64,000 nt of DNA from Pelagomonas calceolata (Eukaryota > Sar > Pelagophyceae > Pelagomonadales > Pelagomonadaceae): contig CAKKNE010000001.1 of assembly GCA_918797485.1 (NCBI GenBank), positions 372,001 to 436,000 on the forward strand. The letters run 5' to 3'. Below the pieces are notes generated by a model, which saw nothing but the letters and a program-made list of their open reading frames with translations, searched no databases and was not told the origin of the DNA. The position numbers and the translations under genes are program-made. Of this stretch, positions 9,057-18,421 are shown one piece after another (positions within the stretch are counted from its first letter, which is position 1; each line of letters starts with the position of its first letter).

Positions 9057-11243
9057 ATGCGTCGACGCCGATCAACGCGCTCCGTCATCAAACTCCTCGC
9101 AGCCGCGGCGGTAGCGACGGCATCCATCGTCAGCCTCGTGCGGCCTCGTGCGGCTTTCGACCCGACCGCGGAATTGCCGCTCTGCGAGGACATCGAGGAG
9201 ATCGACACGAGGGTGCTCGCCCAGCCGCCAAGGCGAGGTAATGCGCCGGAGCAGCTCATGGACTTCCTCAGGACGTATAAAAACGAGCACCGCCCGGGCG
9301 ACGAAGACGACGACGACGACGAAAAGGAGCCGGGCCCGGTGGCGGCAGGATTAGACACGTATGCGGGTGAGTGGTACTCCCGCGACGCGGGCGGCACGTT
9401 CGTGCTCGCGTTCACGGACAACCCGAAGCCCCACCTCGAGGCGATCCGCTGGCGGCGGCCGCCGGAGACCGGTGACTGGCCCGTCGACGTCGTTCGGGCC
9501 CCCCACACCCACTCAGAGCTCAAGGCCGCCGAGAAGAAGGTCGACAAAATGTTCGAAAAGTTGCGCGGTCGCCCAAATTTGAAGAGCTATGCCTACGCTT
9601 CCGACCCGCAGCGCAGTCGCGTCGAAATCAGCCTGTCAGGATACACCTTCGAAGATATGGCCGCGATGGCCAACGCGCTCGACGACGAGGCCCACGGAAA
9701 GGTCTGTCTCTGGGGGCGCCCGTCGATACGGGTGCCGACGCTTGAGGACCGGTTGCTGGCCCGGTTCGCTCCGATGGCCGACGCCGTCGACGCCGATTCG
9801 AAGCCGGTCGGGGTGTGGCTCCGCAATTCCGACGGCTATGGCGGGAGGCAGGGGTTACGCCTCGCCCTCCCCAAAGGCCTCAGAACGGTGGAAATGCGCC
9901 TCGACAGGACGAACCCGCCCGACCCGGATTCCACCACCCTGCACCTGCTCGTGAGGCAGAGCGGTTGCGGCAGCGGCAGGAGCGGCGTCGAGCGCATGCC
10001 GAAGCCCGAGGTGATCGAGTCCGCCACCGAGATCCGCATCGCCATGGGCGTGATCCCGCCGGATGGCGCGGTGGCGTGTCCAGGCCACCCGCTCGACCCG
10101 ATCAAGATTGAACTCGCCGCCCCGATCGGCCGGCGGAAGATCGTCGACGGGCTCATAGTGCCCCCGGAGCCCCTCGAGTTCATGCGTCTGCGGAGGGGAT
10201 CGAGGCGTGAGCTCGATGACGCGTCGACTCGCCGCGACGACGCGGTCCGGCGAAGGCGCCTGGCTCAAGGCGCCACTCCAAAAAGGGGACTCCCTCGACT
10301 CCGACCGCATCGGCGCGATGCCGTGACGTCCCCAGGACTGCCGCTCGACCTCTGCCAGGACATTGTTCCGACCTCATACAGCCATGCTGAGCTCACTGAA
10401 GCCCAGCAGAGGGTGAGTTCAATGATGAGGCAGTTCTTCGAGAGGAAAAACGATGATACATTAATGGCCGGCTGGTATGTAGGGGGGAGCAATCGCGTCC
10501 AGATCGATATTACGTGCCCTGGCCACCCCACCGTCGAGGAGATATCCGCAATGGCCGACGCGCTCGACGACGAGTTCCACGGAATGGTCTGCGTCGAGGG
10601 GCCCCTGTGGGACGGCTCAATCCGGCTGCCGACGGTCGACGACCGGTTCGCTCCGATGGCCGACGCCGGCGCTAACCCGCTCGTGGAGTGCGACGACGAC
10701 GAACGCGTCCCGGATTCAAAGTATACCGGCGACTGCGGGGATGCTCAAGAGGTACGCCTCGTCCTCCCCGACTTCATCGGCGAGGTGGAAATGCAATTCG
10801 ACCGGCGGAATCCGCCCGACTCGGACTCGACTACGCTGCACCTGCTCGTGACGCAGAAGGCCTGCGCCAGCGGCAGGAGCGGCGTCGAGCGCATGCTGAA
10901 GCCCGAGGTGATCGAGTCCGCCACCGAAATTCGAGTCGCGATGGGCGTGATCGCGGGGTGTGGCGGGAGGTGTCCAGGCAACCCCTTCGTCCCGATCACG
11001 ATCAAGCTCGCCGCCCCGATCGGCCAGCGGAAGATCGTCGACGGGCTCTTTTTGCCCCCGAGGCCCCTATGGCCCAAGAGCCTTAGAATCGCCCGGCCCT
11101 ATCGGCGGAATCTCGTTATCTATGCCTTGGCGTTCGCGCTGGTAGTGCTTGCGATGGCGAGGGCGGCGATGGCGGTGCGGCGATGGCGACGCGCGAACGC
11201 GGAGGTGTGGCACTGGCGGCGCGCGCGAGATCATACCTCCTAA
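9057..11243 (+). CDS. Membrane-anchored protein with two duplicated domains, function unknown
   Basis: 728 residues. A hydrophobic stretch at about 11-30 (VIKLLAAAAVATASIVSLV) looks like a signal anchor, and about 685-710 (LVIYALAFALVVLAMARAAMAV) is a C-terminal membrane helix followed by a basic tail. The lumenal or extracellular part consists of two copies of a roughly 230-residue domain, about 145-380 and 445-680. They share 'ADALDDE(F)HG', 'RFAPMADA', 'DSTTLHLLV', 'GRSGVERM' with 'PEVIESATEIR', and 'APIG(R/Q)RKIVDGL'. The coding DNA of the two copies is still very similar over the last 90 codons (9968-10170 against 10870-11070), so the duplication is recent or gene-converted. I recognise no known family. 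Highly acidic Asp runs (DDDDDDEKE) precede copy 1. Confidence 0.8.
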   Translation: MRRRRSTRSVIKLLAAAAVATASIVSLVRPRAAFDPTAELPLCEDIEEIDTRVLAQPPRRGNAPEQLMDFLRTYKNEHRPGDEDDDDDEKEPGPVAAGLDTYAGEWYSRDAGGTFVLAFTDNPKPHLEAIRWRRPPETGDWPVDVVRAPHTHSELKAAEKKVDKMFEKLRGRPNLKSYAYASDPQRSRVEISLSGYTFEDMAAMANALDDEAHGKVCLWGRPSIRVPTLEDRLLARFAPMADAVDADSKPVGVWLRNSDGYGGRQGLRLALPKGLRTVEMRLDRTNPPDPDSTTLHLLVRQSGCGSGRSGVERMPKPEVIESATEIRIAMGVIPPDGAVACPGHPLDPIKIELAAPIGRRKIVDGLIVPPEPLEFMRLRRGSRRELDDASTRRDDAVRRRRLAQGATPKRGLPRLRPHRRDAVTSPGLPLDLCQDIVPTSYSHAELTEAQQRVSSMMRQFFERKNDDTLMAGWYVGGSNRVQIDITCPGHPTVEEISAMADALDDEFHGMVCVEGPLWDGSIRLPTVDDRFAPMADAGANPLVECDDDERVPDSKYTGDCGDAQEVRLVLPDFIGEVEMQFDRRNPPDSDSTTLHLLVTQKACASGRSGVERMLKPEVIESATEIRVAMGVIAGCGGRCPGNPFVPITIKLAAPIGQRKIVDGLFLPPRPLWPKSLRIARPYRRNLVIYALAFALVVLAMARAAMAVRRWRRANAEVWHWRRARDHTS
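9790..11085 (+). repeat. Intragenic duplication, about 900 bp offset
   Basis: The second half of domain copy 1 (around 9850-10175) recurs about 902 bp downstream (around 10750-11075). Runs of near-identity include the DNA coding for GRSGVERM and PEVIESATEIR. Divergence is highest in the linker between copies. Confidence 0.65.
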
Positions 11244-11421
11244 GTCCCCCGACACACACGCCACCGCGTAAGCATCAAAAAAACAGTAACCGCCATTGAA
11301 TGAGTCATTACAGGGTCTTGTCGATGTGGGGGGCGCGAGGGAAGGGGTGGCGGCGCGCGCGACTGGCTCGCGCACGAAATGCCGGGAGGGGGTATGGGGA
11401 GATTCCTGATTTTTTTTCTGT

Positions 11422-12162
11422 TCACCGGCGGCCGTACATGGCGATGTGCGCATCAAAAAATTCGATGACGTGCTTCAGCTGCCACTGGCACTTCTTGAAA
11501 TCACGCATCGCCTCCAAGGCGCCGGCCTCGTCGCCGGCTAACCGCCTCTTGACCGCTTCTTGCCGATTGACGCAGATGGCCCGCCGCAGGTCGTCGCGCA
11601 GGTCGTAGGGTCGGGCGCGTCTATGTACATCCACCAACGCGCCGAGCTCGCTCCAGACGTTTCTGTCCAGAGCGGCCACGAGCGCGTCGAACAAGCCTCG
11701 CCGGACGAACTCGTCCGTCGCGTCCGCGAGCTCCGAGCACCGGCCCAATTCCACGGGGCCCAGCGCGCGCCGCTCTTCCAGGCGCACCAGCAGGGCATCG
11801 AGGGCCTCCGTCGTCGGCGGCGGGCTCGACGCGGGCACGGACGTGTTGCTGTCGTCCGAGACCGTCGGTAACGTCTCGTCGGGCGCGGCGCCCGGCGCCG
11901 CGCGCCGCATGTCGTCCGCGCTCACAACTCTTCGCATGTCGTCGGCGCCGCGCAGCCGTCGCCCGTGCTCCTTGCCCTTGGGCGAGCCGTCGAACCGGAC
12001 ACCGGTAGAACCAACGTTCTGGCCCTCCTCCAGATTATTGGAGGACGACACGCGCCGCAGCTTGCGCGTGGACTCCTCCTCGAGCAGCTCGTCGAGCGCG
12101 CTCGACGAGAGCGACACGCGCTTGAGGTAGGCGGCCGCGAGGTGGACGTCGAGCTCGCTCAT
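11422..12162 (-). CDS. Hypothetical protein with helical C-terminal domain
   Basis: 246 residues, starting MSELDVHLAAAYLKRVS. The first 120 residues are low-complexity, Ser- and charge-rich. They contain 'LRRVSSSNN', a basophilic-kinase/14-3-3-like site, and a repeated ADDMRR block. Residues 120-246 look like a compact helical domain: 'ALDALLVRLEERRALG', 'FVRRGLFDALVAALDRNVWSELGAL', 'AVKRRLAGDEAGALEAMRDF', 'QLKHVIEFFDAHI'. No family is recognised. The open frame, its initiator and GC-rich third positions agree with a real gene. It converges on the 9057 gene with 178 bp between. Confidence 0.62.
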   Translation of the reverse strand: MSELDVHLAAAYLKRVSLSSSALDELLEEESTRKLRRVSSSNNLEEGQNVGSTGVRFDGSPKGKEHGRRLRGADDMRRVVSADDMRRAAPGAAPDETLPTVSDDSNTSVPASSPPPTTEALDALLVRLEERRALGPVELGRCSELADATDEFVRRGLFDALVAALDRNVWSELGALVDVHRRARPYDLRDDLRRAICVNRQEAVKRRLAGDEAGALEAMRDFKKCQWQLKHVIEFFDAHIAMYGRR

Positions 12163-12787
12163 GGTGTTATGTGCAGGCGGCGGGGCTATTCTATGTTCAA
12201 ATATGTACCGCTGCCGCGTCGCGTCCCAAAAATCGCTCGTTGATCCTCAGAGCTGATTTTTATTGATTTCTACTGCGGCGGCGCGTCTCCGCGCGCGGCA
12301 ATTGCACAGGAGTACCGCTGGGATACTGCGAATGCCCTGATGAGGCGCGCCAGCTATGACAGCCCCGCAGGATGGAGAACCAAAAACGCGCATCCGCCGC
12401 CGGCCAGAGCATCGGTGGCATTGGCCTACGTAGCACGGAATTTGCAGCCTCAAGCCGCGCGAAAGGAACTCCAGCGCTCTTAGGGAGCCCTGAGGAGCCC
12501 TCCTAGACGCGCCGCGAGGGCTGCCAGAGCCAAAGACCAGGGAGAGCCCCATCTTCCAAATTCAAACCGCACGCGTCACGGCCCCAACGAGAGGACGTCC
12601 CGCAGCACTCCGAGCGCTCCCGGGACGCCCCGTCGCCGCGCGGGCGCTGCGCCAAGTCCAAGCCTGGTGGCCTGCAATATTTTAGACAGCCGCACCGAGC
12701 GCGCGCTTGGAGCCGCAGGCTTCGGCCTCTGTCGCGCAAACGCGTCCTCGTGTGACTGGTGGGCACGCCGCGGCGCGCGGTCGGGGC
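12163..12787. other. Divergent intergenic region
   Basis: 625 bp between the hypothetical gene and the GT90-like gene. Short frames exist on both strands but none has domain-like sequence. I see nothing else in it. Confidence 0.45.
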
Positions 12788-14262
12788 ATGGGCGCGCATT
12801 CACGAAGTTTGCTGCTGCTGGTGGCTGCCCCGCTGGCCGTGCAGGCGGCGGGCGGCGTGCGCGCGGCCGCGGGGCTGCGCACGGCGGCGCACCGAGCGGC
12901 CAGAGACGTCGGGGCAGCGAAACGGGCGGGAAACCCGGCAGTGGCCGCCGGCGCGACGACGGCGCCCGCCGCGCGAGAGGCAGCGGCGACGCCGACGCCG
13001 ACGCAGCGCGTCCTCGACGCGATGCGTTTGTCGCTGCAAAGGTGGGATAAAGTAGAGACGAAGCAAGGGGCCCAGGACTACGTCCGCGACATATTGAGCC
13101 CCGCGAAGCGCGGCGCGTTAGGCCGCATTCTCATCTTAAATGGCCGCGTCTTCGCGAACGAAGAAGGCGGCAAGGTCCAACAACATTTAACCATGGTCTC
13201 ACGGCCGTCCGCGAAAGGCATTCCAAAGTAAAAAACGTGGCCTACCTCCACAACTCGGAAGCCGCCCGGGAGCTGCCTCGAGAATAAAAAAGGCGAGCTT
13301 TTGCCAACCACGCTCATCGCAAAAAAGTACTCCTCGAAGGAATGTGGCGTGTTAGTGCCGAACCCCTACTTCGGCGACCTGGACCATTGGTCAAATGTGG
13401 CGCAGCTGTTGGAGGACGCGTCGCGGAAGCACCCCTACTGGAAGCGCGATCCCAGAGCTTCTGGCGCGGCCATATTAGATGGAGGAACAAGGACTGCGAC
13501 CACGAGTCCGGGAATATTGCCCGTTTCTTGGGGACGCTGTTGACCTTGCGCCACCCGGACCAATTTGACGTGAAGGTGCGGCATCTGGAGGCAAGAAAGC
13601 GCATCTGGACGAACGCGACGGCCCTCCATGCGACAAAATGCAAGGACGGCGCCGCAAAGTACCCCTTTCGTATTGATGGCCTAGACGGGCTCGTGCAGCG
13701 CCTCTCGGAGGCCCAGGACGTGAGTTGGGTCAATCCCGTCGACTACGCGCGTTATAAAATCCTGGCGCACTTCCCCGGCGGCACGACGGGGTCCTACAGT
13801 CGGAACCTCAACCACCTCTGGGCCACCGGCTCGACCGTCATGATCTGGGACCACCCGGCCCAGGAGCACTACTATGCTGGTTTAGAAGAAGGTCGAACGC
13901 ACCTCGTCTTCAACGCGACGACCGCCGTCGAGGTCGCGAAACAGATCACGGACAACTACCGCCTCGCGCGCCGCCTCCGGGAAGGCGCCGCGGACGTGCA
14001 GCGGGAGTTGGTCTGCGCCGACTGCCTGCACGGCTTTTTGCTGGAGACGCTGAAAGCGTTCCGGGCGCACTTCTCAACAAATCTCGCGCTCGACGATGTT
14101 GAGACGGCGCGCGCGACGCTGAAAGGGGTCGAGTGCGGGGACTTCGTCGAGTACGTCTCCCACGGGGTTGTGGAGAAGGTTCCCCCCTCAAACGTGAAGG
14201 CGGGCCCGGGCGAGGACCAGTCTTGCGTCGATCTGGTCGCCGCCGCCTTCGCGCCTTCTTGA
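12788..14262 (+). pseudogene. GT90/CAP10-like glycosyltransferase gene, split across frames
   Basis: The start at 12788 (MGAHSRSLLLLVAAPLAVQAAGG) gives a signal peptide. The protein is then spread over two frames that alternate: frame 2 to about 13200, frame 1 with 'VRERHSKVKNVAYLHNSEAA' to about 13272, frame 2 with 'KKYSSKECGVLVPNPYFGD' to about 13450, and frame 1 to the stop at 14262. The last part is clearly CAP10/POGLUT-like: 'SFWRGHIRW', 'KYPFRIDGLDG', 'ARYKILAHFPGGTTGSYSRN', 'LNHLWATGSTVMIWD'. GT90 enzymes add xylose or glucose to glycans in the ER/Golgi. Each break is one base and two sit next to A-runs. This means either a decaying gene or indel errors; no set of GT-AG introns repairs all three. 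Confidence 0.65.
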
Positions 14263-14350
14263 ATTCATCTTCCACGGCGCGGCGACCGCGGTTACGTGTC
14301 GCGTCGATGGCGTGGCGGGCGTGTATGTAATTAACTAACTTTGTGACTCC

Positions 14351-15553
14351 TTACTCCGTCCGCGCCCGCTTCCGCGAAGACGGCGCGCGGAACGACGCGC
14401 AGTACATGTCTTTGTTGGGAGACACGTTGCGCACCCAGCGCACGGCGAAGCCCTGTTCGGCAATTTGGGAAGCGTCGCGCGCCGCCGGCGACGGCAGGAG
14501 CTTGTCCGGAATTGGTAATGACGCCCCGACAGCCTTGACACACCGCGCGTGGACGTCGGACATGGCGTCGACATCATTCCTAGACTTCCCGAAGCAGTAG
14601 CAGTGGACGATAGGTGCCTCACCAGTAAAGTCGCGAAACACGTCCAGCAATTCAATTCCAGTGGCAGGTAAGTTGTAGATGCAGTGCGTCGGTCGCCAGT
14701 CCGTTATACTTCTAAGAAAACTCCGCGCGCAGGACGGCTCCGAAATCTGCAGCTGACATTTATTTAACCGGGCGTTCTCCCGCAAAAAATCGATTGCTTT
14801 CGGATTCAAGTCGTTGGCATAGCAAGCGACGCCTCGTTTCGACAAGGGTATAGAAAAGGGCCCGACGCCGCACGTGCAGTCGGCAACTCTAGCGTCCCGC
14901 GGGATCGTCGCAGATAAACGCGCATGCTCCGATTGCAGCCGCGAGTTCCAGTACACGTCCCGCACGTCGAACCTAAATACACAGTCCTGCTCCCTGAGCT
15001 CCACTTGCGTTGAAGGATCTCCTCCTAAAACTTCTAGCTCATAGGTGCGGTACTCCGTAGCGATCTCGCCTACTTTGTTGACCACTGTGCGCACGTTCGC
15101 GACCTTATCCAGCAAAACCTCCCCTATGAGCGCTTTATAAGGATCGTGCTCCGGCCGCAGATTCAAGTGGGCCACATGACCCACATGTTCAAAAGCCGAT
15201 GGTGTTGGTATTGATGCTGGTAGCAGCTTCCGCAGCACTTCCTCGGCCGTGAAGTGGTCGTAGGCCAGCGTAATTTGGTGGGTTGTCGGCTGCGCCTCGC
15301 CCTCGTCCAAAGCTTTCCGCAAGAACTGAGCGGCCTCTTCGGGGAGAGCGGACGCGGGGTCGTCTCGCGGGAGTTGGCGCGACAGCAAGATCTTCTTTTG
15401 TGAAGCGTCGTCTACCGATGCCACAGTTCTATACCGAGGCACGTCCACGAGATGTCTTCTAAGTGCCTTGACGTAGGCGCTCGTGCGCTTGGCCGGCACG
15501 AGTAGCGCGGGCACCTCGTGCGTCTCGCTTATCGCCTCTCTGTTGAAACTCAT
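14351..15553 (-). CDS. TRM5: tRNA (guanine37-N1)-methyltransferase TRM5
   Basis: 400 residues from the ATG at 15553 (MSFNREAISETHEVPALLV). The frame is open further upstream and could add a hydrophobic N-terminal extension, useful for organelle targeting, but the conserved protein begins here. Order: D1 'VPALLVPAKRTSAYVKALRRH', D2 'ITLAYDHFTAEEVLRKLLP' and 'FEHVGHVAHLNLRPEHDPYK', then the Rossmann methyltransferase 'FRFDVRDVYWNSRLQSEHAR', 'VADCTCGVGPFSIPLSKRG' (SAM loop), 'CYANDLNPKAIDFLRENARLN' and 'YNLPATGIELLDVF' (NLPA motif). The enzyme makes m1G37 next to the anticodon and prevents frameshifting. It stands head to head with the HemW-like gene. Confidence 0.93.
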   Translation of the reverse strand: MSFNREAISETHEVPALLVPAKRTSAYVKALRRHLVDVPRYRTVASVDDASQKKILLSRQLPRDDPASALPEEAAQFLRKALDEGEAQPTTHQITLAYDHFTAEEVLRKLLPASIPTPSAFEHVGHVAHLNLRPEHDPYKALIGEVLLDKVANVRTVVNKVGEIATEYRTYELEVLGGDPSTQVELREQDCVFRFDVRDVYWNSRLQSEHARLSATIPRDARVADCTCGVGPFSIPLSKRGVACYANDLNPKAIDFLRENARLNKCQLQISEPSCARSFLRSITDWRPTHCIYNLPATGIELLDVFRDFTGEAPIVHCYCFGKSRNDVDAMSDVHARCVKAVGASLPIPDKLLPSPAARDASQIAEQGFAVRWVRNVSPNKDMYCASFRAPSSRKRARTE

Positions 15554-15980
15554 GCGGCGCGTGAGTCGCGGGCCGCGCCGCGCGGCGGCGGCGAGGAGGG
15601 CGAGCGCCAGGACCGCCAGGGCCTGGCTGCTCTCTGTGTGGCTGCAGGCTGGAGGCACGCGTTCCGGGCGTGAGCGCTGGCCAATTGTGGCACGTATGCG
15701 ACGAATGCCAGCCTCTGCGCTAGATCTTGGCACCCTGCGCGCGCGCACGAGCCCTAATTGCTGCTCAGTGTGCGCCTCCCTCAGATGCCTGCTGCAGCGG
15801 CCAGCGGTGCGCAATTAATCGCAAACTCGAGACAGGGTTGCGTCAGCGCTCGTATTGGGACACCGCTCGCGGTGACACGCCAGCTCACGGGCTCTCGAGC
15901 CGCGTGCGGTGCACCAAAGGACGCTACTCAGGCGCTGCTATTGCTCACGCCTAACTCGCGCGACGCCGCCGGACGTATCG
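15554..15980. other. Divergent intergenic region, TRM5 / HemW-like
   Basis: 427 bp with a CCAAT box (GGCCAATTG near 15685). If the longer TRM5 start is used, part of this is coding. Nothing else is seen. Confidence 0.45.
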
Positions 15981-17225
15981 ATGCGCCTCGTCGCGACGGC
16001 GCTGGCCGCGAGCGCGCTGCGGCCGACGCCGACGCTGCAGCCACAAGCGTCGGGCCTCTACGCGCACCTGCCCTTTTGCCGGCGGCGGTGCTTCTACTGC
16101 GACTTTCCAGTGGTGGTCGCCGGCGACGCCGTGAAGGAGGACCGCGTCGCGCACTATGTCTCATTGCTCGAGCGGGAACTATCAAAGCAACCACGGTCCT
16201 CAAAACCACTCGCAACAGTTTACCTCGGGGGCGGCACTCCGTCTCTGGTAGAACCGCGGTTCATCAAGCAATTGCTCGATGCGATTGATGCGAAGCACGG
16301 CATCTCTAGTAAAGCGGAAATTACATTAGAATGCGACCCGGGCACGTTTGATGCGGCCAAACTACAAAAATATGTGGACGCCGGCGTTACACGCGTCTCA
16401 TTGGGTTGCCAATCGTTCGACGATGAAGCGCTGGAGGCGGCGGGCCGGGCGCATCGGAGGCAGGACGCTCTCGATGCTGTGCAGGCGGTGAAGCGTGTTG
16501 GTCCTAGACATGGCTGGAGCCTGGATCTGATTTCCGGGCTGCCCGGGACGACACCAGAAGGTTGGATGGAGACGTTGCACGAGGCTCATTCCTTAAATCC
16601 GCCCCACGTCTCGTCCTACGACCTGCAGGTCGAGGAGGGCACGGCGTTCGGGAAGTGGTACAGTGATGGCGAATCAAATGGCCGGCCACCTTTACCACAA
16701 GACGAAGAATCGGCGGACGCCTACCGCGTTGCTTCCTCATTCTGGCGCTCGCGTGGGTATCTCCACTACGAGGTGTCGTCCTACGCTCGCACTGAAGGTG
16801 AAAAATCACGACATAATTCGGCTTATTGGAAGCCGCGGGCGTCGTGGCTTGGTTTAGGGCTCGGCGCGGCCTCGTCGGAGCAAGGCGCCCGGTTCTCGAG
16901 ACCTCGCAAAATGAAGGATTATGAAGCGTGGGTCGCGGACGGTGCTATCGTACCTGAGTCGTCGCCTCCACACGGTGCCGACGCGCTCGAGGACGAGCTG
17001 CTGACATCGTTGAGGACGGCGGCGGGCATCGACCTGACGCGTGTTCGTGACGTCTACAGTTCGGAATATGAGCGGGCCGTGCGCCGCGGGGCGCAAGAAG
17101 CGATCGAGTTGGGCCTCGCGGTCGTCGAGGGAGAGGTGCTGAAGCTGACGGACCCGGACGGGTTCCTGTTCTCGAACTACGCGCTTGCCGCTGTTTTTGG
17201 AGAGGTGGGGGATGTGTGTGTGTAA
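15981..17225 (+). CDS. HemW-like radical SAM protein (coproporphyrinogen oxidase-like)
   Basis: 414 residues from the ATG at 15981. The short hydrophobic N-terminus (MRLVATALAASALRPTP) suggests plastid or mitochondrial import. The 4Fe-4S cluster motif is CRRRCFYC (Cys33, Cys37, Cys40), preceded by 'GLYAHLPF'. The family motifs 'YLGGGTPSL', 'ITLECDPGTFD', 'GVTRVSLGCQSFDDEALE', 'DLISGLPGTTPEGW' and 'SSYDLQVEEGTAF' are in order. 'KSRHNSAYWKPRASWLGLG' followed by a short HemW C-terminal domain is present. True HemN needs a different N-terminal extension; this length and the CxxxCxxC spacing match HemW/RSAD1, a heme chaperone rather than an oxidase. Confidence 0.9.
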   Translation: MRLVATALAASALRPTPTLQPQASGLYAHLPFCRRRCFYCDFPVVVAGDAVKEDRVAHYVSLLERELSKQPRSSKPLATVYLGGGTPSLVEPRFIKQLLDAIDAKHGISSKAEITLECDPGTFDAAKLQKYVDAGVTRVSLGCQSFDDEALEAAGRAHRRQDALDAVQAVKRVGPRHGWSLDLISGLPGTTPEGWMETLHEAHSLNPPHVSSYDLQVEEGTAFGKWYSDGESNGRPPLPQDEESADAYRVASSFWRSRGYLHYEVSSYARTEGEKSRHNSAYWKPRASWLGLGLGAASSEQGARFSRPRKMKDYEAWVADGAIVPESSPPHGADALEDELLTSLRTAAGIDLTRVRDVYSSEYERAVRRGAQEAIELGLAVVEGEVLKLTDPDGFLFSNYALAAVFGEVGDVCV

Positions 17226-17548
17226 CTTTTTGTGTTTAAAAATTTGAAACCCGTTTATATGAGTTTTGGGCGGGCGGCGGCAATTTAAGCATTTTAGGCG
17301 CAAGCTTGGTCGACGGGCACGCTGGGCTCCAGGGAAGGGGCATCGGTACGTCAGCATCGTCCACAGCCTCTCCTGCCGCGCTGCGCTTCATCTCTGCGCG
17401 ACTCCGAGCCGCATAAGAGCGTCCTTGCACGGGCGCCAATTTGCTGCAAGAGCACGCGCGTAGACGCCGACGCGCCCATTCGCTGCCAGCGCACGCGCGC
17501 ATTTGACCAAGGCACGGAAGCACTGCCGCAAGCGCCCGACGACACACA
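17226..17548. other. Intergenic region before U-box gene
   Basis: 323 bp between two + strand genes; an AT-rich stretch just after the HemW stop may carry its 3' UTR. No other feature is recognised. Confidence 0.4.
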
Positions 17549-18412
17549 ATGCCGCCCCGCAAGAAACGCTCCGCCTCGGCCCCGCCGAAAGGCTCTGAAG
17601 CCTCGCCCTTAAAGAAGGCCGCCATCGAGGCGATCACCTGTCCGATTACACGCCAATTGGTCGTCGATCCTGTAGTTGCGGAAGATGAAAATACCTACGA
17701 AAGTGCGGCCATCCGCCAGTGGCTCCAGTCCAATTATAGAAGTCCGATGACCAATGAAAGGATGGGCGATCGACTGACGCCGAACAGACACGCGCGGCTG
17801 ATGGTCGAGGCCGCCGTCAAGGAGGGCGCCGTGCCTTCGGAGGACGCGGCCCAGTGGCACATTTCGTCGGCGAAATTATTGGCGTCGGGCGACGTGCCCG
17901 GCGGCATGTCCTCTGCCATAGAGCATCTGCGCGAGGCGCCCAAGACGCCAGAAACTGATCTACTGTTGAGGTGTGCTACTCTACGCACTCAAATGGATTC
18001 GCTGCGAAACGAGGCCGCTTCGCTCGACGTGCAGGGCGTCGACGCCTTCTTTACGATGCCAGCGCAACCTCGGGCGGACGGCTGGCGGCCGCCGGCGGGC
18101 TGGCGGCCGTTGGAACGCTTCGACGATACGTTGGATGGCGCTTTGGTCCGAGTCATACCAGATAGAGACGAATTCCAGCGACTGTGTGAACGACCGGCGC
18201 CGGGCGCCGTCGAGGCTGTGGAATGGTGCGACGACATGGAGGCCATGTGCGGGCGCCACTACGCGATCGAGGCGGTCTACTCCAATTCCTGTGGCTACGA
18301 GCTGACCAAATCAGATACCGATGATACCTTCGCGGTGCCCTTCGACGCGTGCATGTTCGTGTCGCGCGATACCTCTCCGGAATTCCGGGAGCGGTTCGAC
18401 GTGTACATCTGA
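17549..18412 (+). CDS. U-box protein with C-terminal MIB/SH3-like domain
   Basis: 287 residues. Basic start MPPRKKRSASAPPKG, then a U-box at about 30-95: 'ITCPITRQLVVDPVVAEDEN', 'YESAAIRQWLQSNYRSPMTN'. A helical middle part (HISSAKLLASGDVPGGMSSA) recalls the first U-box gene at 4774. Residues 190-285 differ: 'LDGALVRVIPDRDEFQRLCE' and 'EWCDDMEAMCGRHYAIEAVY' resemble the small MIB/SH3-like repeat (V.V..D...F..LC......W..DM..M.G..Y.V) that I believe is frequent in algal signalling proteins. A ubiquitin-ligase role is inferred from the U-box; the C-terminal domain would bind the target. Confidence 0.82.
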   Translation: MPPRKKRSASAPPKGSEASPLKKAAIEAITCPITRQLVVDPVVAEDENTYESAAIRQWLQSNYRSPMTNERMGDRLTPNRHARLMVEAAVKEGAVPSEDAAQWHISSAKLLASGDVPGGMSSAIEHLREAPKTPETDLLLRCATLRTQMDSLRNEAASLDVQGVDAFFTMPAQPRADGWRPPAGWRPLERFDDTLDGALVRVIPDRDEFQRLCERPAPGAVEAVEWCDDMEAMCGRHYAIEAVYSNSCGYELTKSDTDDTFAVPFDACMFVSRDTSPEFRERFDVYI

Positions 18413-18421
18413 GTAACTATC

